From an uncultured Collinsella sp. (GTDB taxonomy: Bacteria; Actinomycetota; Coriobacteriia; Coriobacteriales; Coriobacteriaceae), in NCBI GenBank assembly GCA_900550815.1, contig URTW01000114.1:1-6640 (forward strand): a stretch of DNA of 6,640 nucleotides. The letters are read 5' to 3'. Of this stretch, positions 1-6,640 are shown in pieces (the stretch's first letter is position 1; each line of letters starts with the position of its first letter). The notes below the pieces were generated by a model, which was given only the letters and a program-made list of their open reading frames with translations, searched no databases and was not told the DNA's origin. A program made the position numbers and the translations under genes.

Positions 1-2552
1 CGCGCGGCGGCGGTGTAGTGGAATGTCTTGATGGGCCGCCGTCCCGGAGGCAGCGCGTCGATCACCGACACGTCGAGATCGCCGTAGAGGGGCATCGCCT
101 GCGTGCGGGGGATCGGCGTGGCCGATAGGGGCAGCATGTCCACCCCGATATAGTTCTCTTTCAGCTTTTCCTTGTGTTTTACGCCAAAGCGCTGCTCCTC
201 GTCAATGATGACAAGGCCCAGGTCTTTGAACTTTACATCGTCCGAAAGCAGGCGGTGGGTGCCCACCACAATGTCCACTGTGCCGTCTTTCAGGCCGCGG
301 ATGGTCTCTTTCTGCTCTTTGGCGCTGCGGTAACGGCTGAGCAGCCCGATGCGGATGGGAAAGGCCTCCATGCGGGCGATGGCCGTGTTGAAATGCTGCC
401 ACGCCAGAATGGTGGTGGGGGCCAGGATGGCGCACTGCTTGCCGCCCATCGCGCATTTGAACGCGGCGCGCAGGGCAACCTCAGTCTTGCCCACGCCGAC
501 ATCGCCGCACAGCAGGCGGTCCATGGGCTTGGGCGCCTCCATGTCGGCCTTAATGTCGGCGATGGCCTCCAGCTGGTCGCGCGTCTCGTCGTAAGGGAAG
601 CTCTGCTCCATCTCGATCTGCTCGGGCGTGTCGGGCGGGCAGGCGATACCGGTAATCGACGAGCGGCGCGTATACAGATCGACCAGGTCAAACGCCAGCT
701 TTTTGGCGTTCTTGCGCGCCTTGTTGGTGGCACGCGTCCAGTCGGCGGTATTGAGCCTGGTCAGGCGCGGCTTGTCACCGTCGGGACCGACGTATCGCGT
801 GATGCGGTCGACCTGCTCGAGCGGCACGTAGAGCTTGTCGCCGTCGGCATATTCCAGCAAAAAGTAGTCGCGCTCCTTGCCGCCCACTTCTTGGCGCGCG
901 ATCTCGCTAAAGAGTGCGATGCCGTGAGTGGCGTGCACCACGTAGTCGCCCGGCTTAAACGGGAATGTGATCTGCGTAATGTCCACCTTGCGGCGGCTGC
1001 GCGCGCGGTTGGCATCCATACGGGCGTTGAGGTCGGCGATCGAGAACACGGCCAGGTTGGCATCGGGCACCACCACGCCCTGCGGCAGAGCGGCATCGAC
1101 AAAGGTCACGCGTCCGCGCGAGATAGTAGGCACGGCGGCGCCGGCGGCTGCCTGGGCGGCACCTGCCTCGAGCGAGCGGGCGTTGAGCGCATCGGCCTTG
1201 CGCTCGCGAATTGCAGCATGGGCATCCTGACGGGCAGCACGGTCGGCAGAATCTGCCGCCGCCACGCGCACGCGCTCGCCAATGACGCCGGCGTTTTCGG
1301 GCGCCGCGGTCAGCGATTCCTCAAAGGTTATGCCCTCGTCGCCAAAGGTGAGCTCCATCGACTCGCGCGCGCCGCGGTCGGGAATGGCAAACACGCAGGC
1401 ATAGCGCTTGCCCACGACTTCCTGGATGCGCATCATAAAACGGTTGTCCGAGCCTGCGATGGCCGGCTGCTCAATCTTGAGCTCGGCCGTCACCGCACCG
1501 CCGGCACGGATGAGGCTCACATAGTTCAGGCGCTGCTGGGCACCAAAATCGAGCTGTTGGGCGCGCACGTACAGACCATCCAGGCGGTCAATCCCTGCCT
1601 CGCCGGCACGCGCCTCGATATCCTCGTAGGCGCGCAGGCAGTCGTCGAACAGCGAGCGCGGCTCGGACAAAACCACCAGCGCCTTGCCGCTCACGTGCGC
1701 CAACGGGCTTACGGTCTGGCCGTACATCACCGGCAAAAAGCGGTCGAGCTCGGGCGTGACGATACGCGCATCCACCATCTCGAGCAGCGCCGCCAGTTTG
1801 CTGTCGTCCTGGCTTGCGCGGTAGAGCGCCACGTGCATGTTGTGAACGGCATCGTCGGTAAGCGCCAGCTCGCGACAGGGGAAGATCTCGATGCTGTCCT
1901 CGTTGCCGATGGTTTGGCCCGTGGAGCTCACCATGCGGCGGATGCGGTCAATCTCGTCGCCAAAGAACTCGATGCGCACGGGCGCCTTTTCCTGTGCGGG
2001 GAACACCTCGACGGTGTCGCCGTGCACGCGGAACAGACCGGGCGCGTCGGTGGCGCCGGCATTGGTGTAGCCCATGCCCACCAGGCGCTGCGGCACCTCG
2101 TCAAAAGAAATCTCCTCGCCCACCGTAAAGGTCGTGGACTCCCAGTAGCGGCTCTCGACTGGCGGCACGCAACGCAGCAGCGCGCGGGCAGAGGCAACCA
2201 TGATGCAGTTGTCGCCGCGCACGATGCGTCCCAGGGCCTCGCAGCGCTGCGCCACCACGGCGTCGTCGGGCGCCTGCTCGCGCCACGGATAGTCCTTGCG
2301 CTCGGGGAAACGGCACACATGTGCTAGGCCCACGTAGGCGGCAAGGCTGCGCGCGGCGCGATCGGCCGCGTCCTCGCCGCTCACAATGTAGACCGTCGGG
2401 CGCGGACGGCGCGCAAACTGGGCGGCCGCCATAAGCGTGCGGCCCGACTGCGACACAGCCAGCGTCACGTCCTCGCCGGCATCGAGTCCGGCCTCGACGG
2501 TCTGCAGCGCCTCGGCAGTGTAGAGCTGCGCGGCTATACGGTGAATGAGCAT
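1..2552 (-). CDS. mfd: Transcription-repair coupling factor Mfd (partial, C-terminus outside window; left end looks chimeric)
   Basis: Mfd is an ATP-driven DNA translocase that pushes RNA polymerase stalled at lesions off the template and recruits UvrA for nucleotide excision repair. The start ATG (2550-2552, protein [10 protein letters not shown]) has an ideal GGAGGA site (2558-2563) five bases upstream, and the frame stays open for 850 codons to the window edge. Visible parts in order: UvrB-like N-terminal region with [10 protein letters not shown] at about 193-202; an Ala-rich linker at about 430-474; the RNA polymerase-interaction (CarD-like) domain starting at [13 protein letters not shown] near 532; helicase motif I GDVGVGKT with Lys689; PTTILAWQH; the DEEQ box at 784-787; and SATPIPRT at 810-817. 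Known Mfd proteins are about 1150-1200 residues, so roughly 300 are off the edge. Two oddities: Lys codons turn from mostly AAG to mostly AAA below about base 480, and the residues after ATPIPRT resemble RecG, not Mfd. Identity of the core is secure; the last 35 residues may not belong to it. Confidence 0.93.
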   Translation of the reverse strand, partial: MLIHRIAAQLYTAEALQTVEAGLDAGEDVTLAVSQSGRTLMAAAQFARRPRPTVYIVSGEDAADRAARSLAAYVGLAHVCRFPERKDYPWREQAPDDAVVAQRCEALGRIVRGDNCIMVASARALLRCVPPVESRYWESTTFTVGEEISFDEVPQRLVGMGYTNAGATDAPGLFRVHGDTVEVFPAQEKAPVRIEFFGDEIDRIRRMVSSTGQTIGNEDSIEIFPCRELALTDDAVHNMHVALYRASQDDSKLAALLEMVDARIVTPELDRFLPVMYGQTVSPLAHVSGKALVVLSEPRSLFDDCLRAYEDIEARAGEAGIDRLDGLYVRAQQLDFGAQQRLNYVSLIRAGGAVTAELKIEQPAIAGSDNRFMMRIQEVVGKRYACVFAIPDRGARESMELTFGDEGITFEESLTAAPENAGVIGERVRVAAADSADRAARQDAHAAIRERKADALNARSLEAGAAQAAAGAAVPTISRGRVTFVDAALPQGVVVPDANLAVFSIADLNARMDANRARSRRKVDITQITFPFKPGDYVVHATHGIALFSEIARQEVGGKERDYFLLEYADGDKLYVPLEQVDRITRYVGPDGDKPRLTRLNTADWTRATNKARKNAKKLAFDLVDLYTRRSSITGIACPPDTPEQIEMEQSFPYDETRDQLEAIADIKADMEAPKPMDRLLCGDVGVGKTEVALRAAFKCAMGGKQCAILAPTTILAWQHFNTAIARMEAFPIRIGLLSRYRSAKEQKETIRGLKDGTVDIVVGTHRLLSDDVKFKDLGLVIIDEEQRFGVKHKEKLKENYIGVDMLPLSATPIPRTQAMPLYGDLDVSVIDALPPGRRPIKTFHYTAAA
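100..135. other. Probable join between Mfd-like and RecG-like sequence
   Basis: The minus-strand reading frame reaches the helicase motif SATPIPRT (102-125), which is shared by Mfd and RecG. Before it the protein is Mfd-like ([18 protein letters not shown]). After it comes [23 protein letters not shown], split here only in name: the [10 protein letters not shown] and LPPGRRP parts match the RecG pattern (YGDLD-S-ID-LPPGR-P). Mfd normally continues with a pattern like SG-RD-S-I--PP--R-PV. A switch at a motif coded by similar bases in both genes is what a misassembly or template switch would leave. It could also be an unusual natural Mfd, which I consider less likely. Confidence 0.5.
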
Positions 2553-2557
2553 GCTGT

Positions 2558-2563
2558 TCCTCC
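2558..2563 (-). promoter_or_regulatory. Strong ribosome binding site of mfd
   Basis: On the minus strand this reads GGAGGA, five bases before the ATG at 2552. It fixes the mfd start and rules out the upstream out-of-frame ATGs at 2568 and 2622, which have no comparable site and open a frame that merely overlaps mfd. Confidence 0.85.
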
Positions 2564-2577
2564 GGCATTGCAACGCC

Positions 2578-2605
2578 AAAAGCCCGCCGGGGCAAGCTCG
2601 GCGGG
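2578..2605 (-). terminator. Hairpin plus T-run between nth and mfd (intrinsic terminator or attenuator)
   Basis: On the minus strand the arms CCCGCCG (2605-2599) and CGGCGGG (2589-2583) pair perfectly around a nine-base loop, followed by C and then TTTT (2581-2578). The all-GC stem with a U-tract fits a rho-independent terminator for nth, though four Ts are a short tail. It ends 25 bases before the mfd start codon, so it lies in the mfd leader. Either mfd has a promoter close by, or the hairpin lowers read-through from nth into mfd. Confidence 0.6.
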
Positions 2606-2679
2606 TATGCGGCGGATTTCATTGCCTGTCATGGTAGCGCATGGAGAGGACTCCGGCTCAAGAGCAAACCCAGCCCCGC

Positions 2680-2704
2680 AAAAAACGCCAGACGAAGATG
2701 CGTT
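2680..2704 (-). terminator. Weak terminator-like hairpin just after nth
   Basis: Shortly after the nth stop (2710) the minus strand has AACGC (2704-2700), an 11-base loop, GCGTT (2688-2684), and a run of six Ts (2685-2680) overlapping the second arm. The stem is only five pairs, so this is a weak candidate. The longer hairpin at 2578-2605 is the better one. Confidence 0.25.
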
Positions 2705-2709
2705 CCGCC

Positions 2710-3375
2710 CTATCCCGCTACGCGCACGCTGGGGCACAAATCTGCCAGCGGACACTCGTCACACTTGGGCTTGCGGGCATCGCAGATCTCGCGACCAAAG
2801 GTGATCCACTGATGGTTGACCGACTCCCAATACTCGTGCGGCAAAATCTTGAGCAGATCCTGCTCGGTCTTGAGCGGCTCCTTGGCATGCGTCTTGGGAC
2901 TCAGCATCAGGCGGTGCGCAATGCGGTTGACGTGCGTGTCCACCGCAATGCCCTCCACGATGCCATACCCCACGTTGAGCACGATGTTCGCCGTCTTGCG
3001 TCCCACGCCCGGCAGCTTCACGAGTTCCTTCATGTCGGCCGGCACCTCGCCGCCATAGTCGGCGACGATCATCTGCGCGGCCTCCACGGCGTGCTTGGCC
3101 TTGCTCTTATAAAAGCCGAGCGACTTAATGGTATCGGCCACATCGGCCACACTCGCCCCGGCCATGGCCTCGGGCGTGGGCCACTGGGCAAACAGCCGCG
3201 GCGTCACCTTGTTGACCTGCGCATCGGTCGTTTGCGCCGAGAGCAGCACCGCGATCAGCAGGCGGAAGGGATTCTCGTGGTCCAAAAAGCACTCGACCGG
3301 GCCATAGCGACGGTTGAGGCGCTCGCACACCTCAACGGCGCGCTCGCGCTTGGCGGCATTGGTCTCGCGTGGCAT
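2710..3375 (-). CDS. nth: Endonuclease III, DNA glycosylase/AP lyase
   Basis: Endonuclease III starts base excision repair: it removes oxidised pyrimidines from DNA and cuts the backbone by beta-elimination. The 221-residue product matches the usual family length (211 in E. coli). Numbered from the chosen start, the helix-hairpin-helix LPGVGRKTA spans 121-129 with catalytic Lys127. The catalytic Asp146 lies in AVDTHVNR. The 4Fe-4S cluster cysteines are 198, 205, 208 and 214 (C-x6-C-x2-C-x5-C), the classic spacing. LLSAQTTD near residue 50 is also typical. I chose the ATG at 3375 (protein MPRETNAA) because GAGGAG sits five bases upstream; an in-frame GTG at 3399 would add eight residues and would place that site inside the gene. 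It lies 63 bases after the ABC transporter gene and 157 bases before mfd, all on the same strand. Nothing appears broken; identification is very secure. Confidence 0.97.
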   Translation of the reverse strand: MPRETNAAKRERAVEVCERLNRRYGPVECFLDHENPFRLLIAVLLSAQTTDAQVNKVTPRLFAQWPTPEAMAGASVADVADTIKSLGFYKSKAKHAVEAAQMIVADYGGEVPADMKELVKLPGVGRKTANIVLNVGYGIVEGIAVDTHVNRIAHRLMLSPKTHAKEPLKTEQDLLKILPHEYWESVNHQWITFGREICDARKPKCDECPLADLCPSVRVAG

Positions 3376-3380
3376 AACGA

Positions 3381-3386
3381 CTCCTC
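3381..3386 (-). promoter_or_regulatory. Ribosome binding site that sets the nth start
   Basis: This reads GAGGAG on the minus strand and lies five bases before the ATG at 3375. It decides for that ATG over the upstream in-frame GTG at 3399. Confidence 0.8.
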
Positions 3387-3397
3387 GGCTCAACGGC

Positions 3398-3425
3398 ACA
3401 ATAAACTTATGGGCACAATTGTCCC
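3398..3425 (-). promoter_or_regulatory. Possible nth promoter
   Basis: On the minus strand GGGACA (3425-3420, four of six to TTGACA) and TATTGT (3403-3398, four of six to TATAAT) are 16 bases apart, about 22 bases before the nth start. The -35 box overlaps the palindrome ACAATTGT (3415-3422). This is a weak match in a 63-base gap, and nth could equally be read through from the transporter gene. Confidence 0.3.
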
Positions 3426-3438
3426 ACGTCCGAGTCGC

Positions 3439-5241
<1,803 letters not shown>

Positions 5242-5246
5242 GGGCT

Positions 5247-5252
5247 TCCTTT
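5247..5252 (-). promoter_or_regulatory. Ribosome binding site that sets the ABC transporter start
   Basis: AAAGGA on the minus strand, five bases before the ATG at 5241. It supports that start over the in-frame ATG at 5277. Confidence 0.75.
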
Positions 5253-5292
5253 CGCATCTGATTGGGCGAAACGCCATTGTTGCATACTAAAG

Positions 5293-5311
5293 CGCACTTC
5301 AGGCAAGTGCG
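5293..5311. repeat. Perfect inverted repeat upstream of the ABC transporter gene
   Basis: Arms CGCACTT (5293-5299) and AAGTGCG (5305-5311) pair perfectly around a five-base centre, 52 bases upstream of the transporter start. On the minus strand it is followed by CTTT and then TAGTAT (5289-5284), a possible -10 box, so the dyad would overlap the spacer and -35 region. That would suit a repressor operator, for example for a TetR- or MarR-type regulator, but no such regulator gene is in the window. It could instead be a weak terminator for the gene upstream. The role is inferred; the symmetry is visible. Confidence 0.4.
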
Positions 5312-5367
5312 ACGCGAAAAGCACCCGCGCCCCGCGCTTGCGCAGGCGCCCCGCCGTCTTGTTGCAA

Positions 5368-6186
5368 TTAGTCCTCGTCTTCTTGGTCTGTGGGAAGGCC
5401 CGCGGGCGTGAGTCCCAAGATCTCATCAGCTTGGTCGGCGTCTTCCAGGGCGTCGATGTCCTTGAGCTTGCGCTCCATGACGTTGGTGCGCGTGGTGATG
5501 ATGCCCTCGACCGTTTTGCCCGCGGTCTCGATCTGCTGCTGGGCGCGGCGCAGCGCCTTTTGATAGCGCGGCAGCTCGGCCTTGACGGCGGAGAGCACGC
5601 GCAGCACGTCGTCGGTACGTTTTTGCAACTTAAACGTCTGATAGCTCATCTGCAAGCTGTTGAGGATGGCCGCCATGGTGCTGGGACCGGCAACGTTGAC
5701 GTGATAGTCGCGGCCCAGGGTCTCGATAAGCCCGGGGCGGCTGACGACCTCGGCGTACAGTCCCTCAAACGGAACGAACATGATGCCAAAGTTGGTCGTT
5801 GCCGGCACACTCAGGTACTTTTCGCAGATGTCCTTGGCCTCGCGCTTGACCATGGTGTCGAGCGTCTTGCGCGCAGCCGCCACGGTCTCCGCATCGCCCG
5901 ACTCCTGCGCGTCGAGCAAGTGCTCGTACGCGTCGCCCGGAAACTTAGAGTCAATCGGCAGCAGCACAGGGTCGCACTCGTCCACCGGCAGCTTGACGGC
6001 ACACACAACACGCTCCGAGGCACCGGGCCTGGTGGCACCGTATTCCAGATCTTCCATGGCGATGTTCACGCCGGATTCGCTGTCAGAGGAATTGCTGTCG
6101 GAGCAGCCGGCAAAACCGGTGCAGAGCAGTGCGGCAGCGGTCGCACAGACCAGAATCCGCCGGAACGTATTGCGATTGTATGTCAT
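5368..6186 (-). CDS. RmuC-family C-terminal domain fused to a lipoprotein signal segment (probable chimera)
   Basis: The 272-residue frame has two unlike parts. Residues 1-27 form a signal peptide (MTYNRNTFRR, then a hydrophobic stretch ending FAG) followed by lipobox Cys28 and a Ser/Asp-rich linker to about 50. This is a typical lipoprotein start, with AAAGGA 11 bases upstream. From about residue 51 (ATRPGASERV) the protein is the core of RmuC, a protein linked to limiting DNA rearrangements and thought to be nuclease-like: LPIDSKFP (76-83), IMFVPFEGLYAEVV (135-148), GPSTMAAILNSLQM (167-180), then ERKLKDIDAL near the end. Normal RmuC proteins are about 400 residues or more, with an N-terminal membrane helix, a long coiled coil and a conserved G-WGE--L region. 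All of these are missing here. Codon use changes at the same place. I read it as the 3' part of rmuC joined to the 5' end of an unrelated lipoprotein gene, most likely by misassembly. Confidence 0.8.
   Translation of the reverse strand: MTYNRNTFRRILVCATAAALLCTGFAGCSDSNSSDSESGVNIAMEDLEYGATRPGASERVVCAVKLPVDECDPVLLPIDSKFPGDAYEHLLDAQESGDAETVAAARKTLDTMVKREAKDICEKYLSVPATTNFGIMFVPFEGLYAEVVSRPGLIETLGRDYHVNVAGPSTMAAILNSLQMSYQTFKLQKRTDDVLRVLSAVKAELPRYQKALRRAQQQIETAGKTVEGIITTRTNVMERKLKDIDALEDADQADEILGLTPAGLPTDQEDED
6028..6039. other. Probable join between RmuC and lipoprotein sequence
   Basis: On the minus strand, codons for G-A-T-R (residues 50-53) mark the switch. RmuC proteins of this type have a motif like N-V-A-T-(K/R)-P-G-S-x-(E/D)-R-V, and the match here starts at ATRPGASERV. 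To the right, glutamate codons are GAA 10 of 12 times; to the left, in the rest of this frame, GAG 15 of 18. A short shared stretch such as GCCACC would be enough for an assembler to cross over. Confidence 0.65.
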
Positions 6187-6197
6187 GAGGTATCAGT

Positions 6198-6203
6198 TCC
6201 TTT
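6198..6203 (-). promoter_or_regulatory. Ribosome binding site of the lipoprotein-headed frame
   Basis: AAAGGA on the minus strand, 11 bases before the ATG at 6186. The spacing is longer than for the other genes here, but no nearer start fits a signal peptide. Confidence 0.5.
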
Positions 6204-6211
6204 CGATGATA

Positions 6212-6231
6212 TGCTACCTTATACTGTAGCA
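6212..6231. repeat. Inverted repeat in the divergent spacer, possible operator
   Basis: Perfect arms TGCTAC (6212-6217) and GTAGCA (6226-6231) flank eight bases. On the minus strand the centre contains TATAAG (6223-6218), a possible -10 box for the lipoprotein gene, so a regulator bound here could block it. I see no good -35 box at 16-19 bases. The spacer 6187-6298 is clearly more AT-rich than the rest of the window and holds nothing else I can name with confidence. Confidence 0.35.
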
Positions 6232-6298
6232 CATTTTCGGCAGGTTGTCGACCAAGAACATGAGATTATGTGAAAACTATATAGAAAGGGAAAACGTT

Positions 6299-6640
6299 AT
6301 GCCGAGATTTTTTTTAGAAGCACTAGACGAATCTGATGTGTGCATCACCGGTCCCGCTGCCCGCCATATCGGACTGGCTCTGCGAATGCGTGTGGGGGAG
6401 CTGCTGACAGTCTGTGCCTACGGGCGGGACTACCAGTGCCGGATTCGGTCCATTATGCCGGAAGAAGTCCAGCTGGACGTGGTTTCCTCGGAACTGTGTG
6501 CGGCGGAACCGTCGGTGTCCCTGACCTTGTATCAGGCAGTGCCCAAAGCGGACAAGCTGGAGCAGATCATTCAGAAGTCCGTGGAACTGGGAGTCACACG
6601 AATCGTTCCCGTGCTGACACGCCGCTGCATCTCCCGTCCC
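6299..6640 (+). CDS. rsmE: 16S rRNA (uracil-1498-N3)-methyltransferase RsmE (partial, 3' end outside window)
   Basis: RsmE methylates N3 of U1498 in 16S rRNA of the small ribosomal subunit, using S-adenosylmethionine. The 114 visible residues start MPRFFLEALD, the usual RsmE opening. They include the LRMRVGE stretch (29-35) of the N-terminal PUA-like barrel, then the beginning of the SPOUT methyltransferase domain with LYQAVPKADKLEQIIQKSVE (77-96) and ELGVTRIVPVLTRRCISRP, both hallmarks of the family. The full protein is about 240-250 residues, so the methyl-donor knot lies beyond the edge. AAAGGG (6285-6290) sits eight bases before the ATG. It is divergent from the lipoprotein-headed frame. 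Its codon use (GAA seven of nine Glu, frequent GGA, CGG, TTT) differs from the minus-strand genes and looks like a Clostridia genome; that source is an inference. Confidence 0.93.
   Translation, partial: MPRFFLEALDESDVCITGPAARHIGLALRMRVGELLTVCAYGRDYQCRIRSIMPEEVQLDVVSSELCAAEPSVSLTLYQAVPKADKLEQIIQKSVELGVTRIVPVLTRRCISRP

Noticed and set aside
174..2327. Long plus-strand open frame (717 codons) opposite mfd
   Set aside because: It is antisense to a clearly recognisable Mfd, its protein is rich in Ala, Arg, Gly and His with no family motif, and long antisense frames are common in GC-rich genes.
2101..2622. Minus-strand frame (173 codons) starting in the nth-mfd spacer
   Set aside because: Its start lacks a ribosome site, it runs through the terminator-like hairpin, and it overlaps the N-terminus of mfd in another frame.
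5312..5367. GC-rich sequence after the rmuC-like stop as a terminator
   Set aside because: Several short GCGC arms are present, but none pairs right next to the only T-run (TTTT near 5317-5320), so no convincing terminator structure forms.
6241..6298. rsmE promoter with TTGTCG as -35 box
   Set aside because: No good -10 hexamer lies 16-18 bases downstream; the nearest options (GATTAT, TTATGT) have spacings of about 13-15.

Overview
The window carries five genes. Four lie on the minus strand and are read from right to left: an rmuC-family gene with a foreign N-terminus (5368-6186), an ABC exporter half-transporter (3439-5241), nth for endonuclease III (2710-3375), and mfd, the transcription-repair coupling factor (2552 down to base 1, running off the left edge). 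On the plus strand, at the far right, is the start of rsmE, a 16S rRNA methyltransferase gene (6299-6640, running off the right edge). No stretch longer than about 160 bases is without a gene. I see no tRNA, rRNA, CRISPR array, insertion sequence or phage gene.

The core, from about 480 to 6030, is GC-rich with strong GAG, AAG, GCC and CGC codon preference. Gene content and style suggest a high-GC actinobacterial gut organism such as a Coriobacteriia member (Collinsella-like). That assignment is an inference from codon use and protein style, not a database result. The core genes look intact and ordinary. Nth keeps its catalytic Lys and Asp and its Fe-S cysteines. The ABC exporter keeps all nucleotide-binding motifs. 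The Mfd N-terminus, RNA polymerase-interaction domain and Walker A motif are all present. Three of the four minus-strand genes (mfd, nth, rmuC) belong to DNA repair or recombination, so this is a loose repair neighbourhood with a transporter in the middle. A hairpin with a short T-run between nth and mfd suggests that mfd is at least partly transcribed separately.

The most notable signal is that both ends look like joins to other DNA. On the right, the RmuC domain begins abruptly after a 50-residue lipoprotein signal segment, and the usual RmuC membrane anchor and coiled coil are missing. Codon use flips at the same point: glutamate is GAA 10 of 12 times to the right (lipoprotein segment plus rsmE) but GAG 15 of 18 times in the RmuC part. 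The right flank reads like a Clostridia-type genome. On the left, the last third of the visible Mfd changes lysine codon use, and its final 35 or so residues after the shared helicase motif ATPIPRT read like RecG rather than Mfd. The simplest explanation for both ends is a chimeric assembly joined at short shared sequences. Real gene fusions are possible but less likely. I do not see a credible new biological system in this window.
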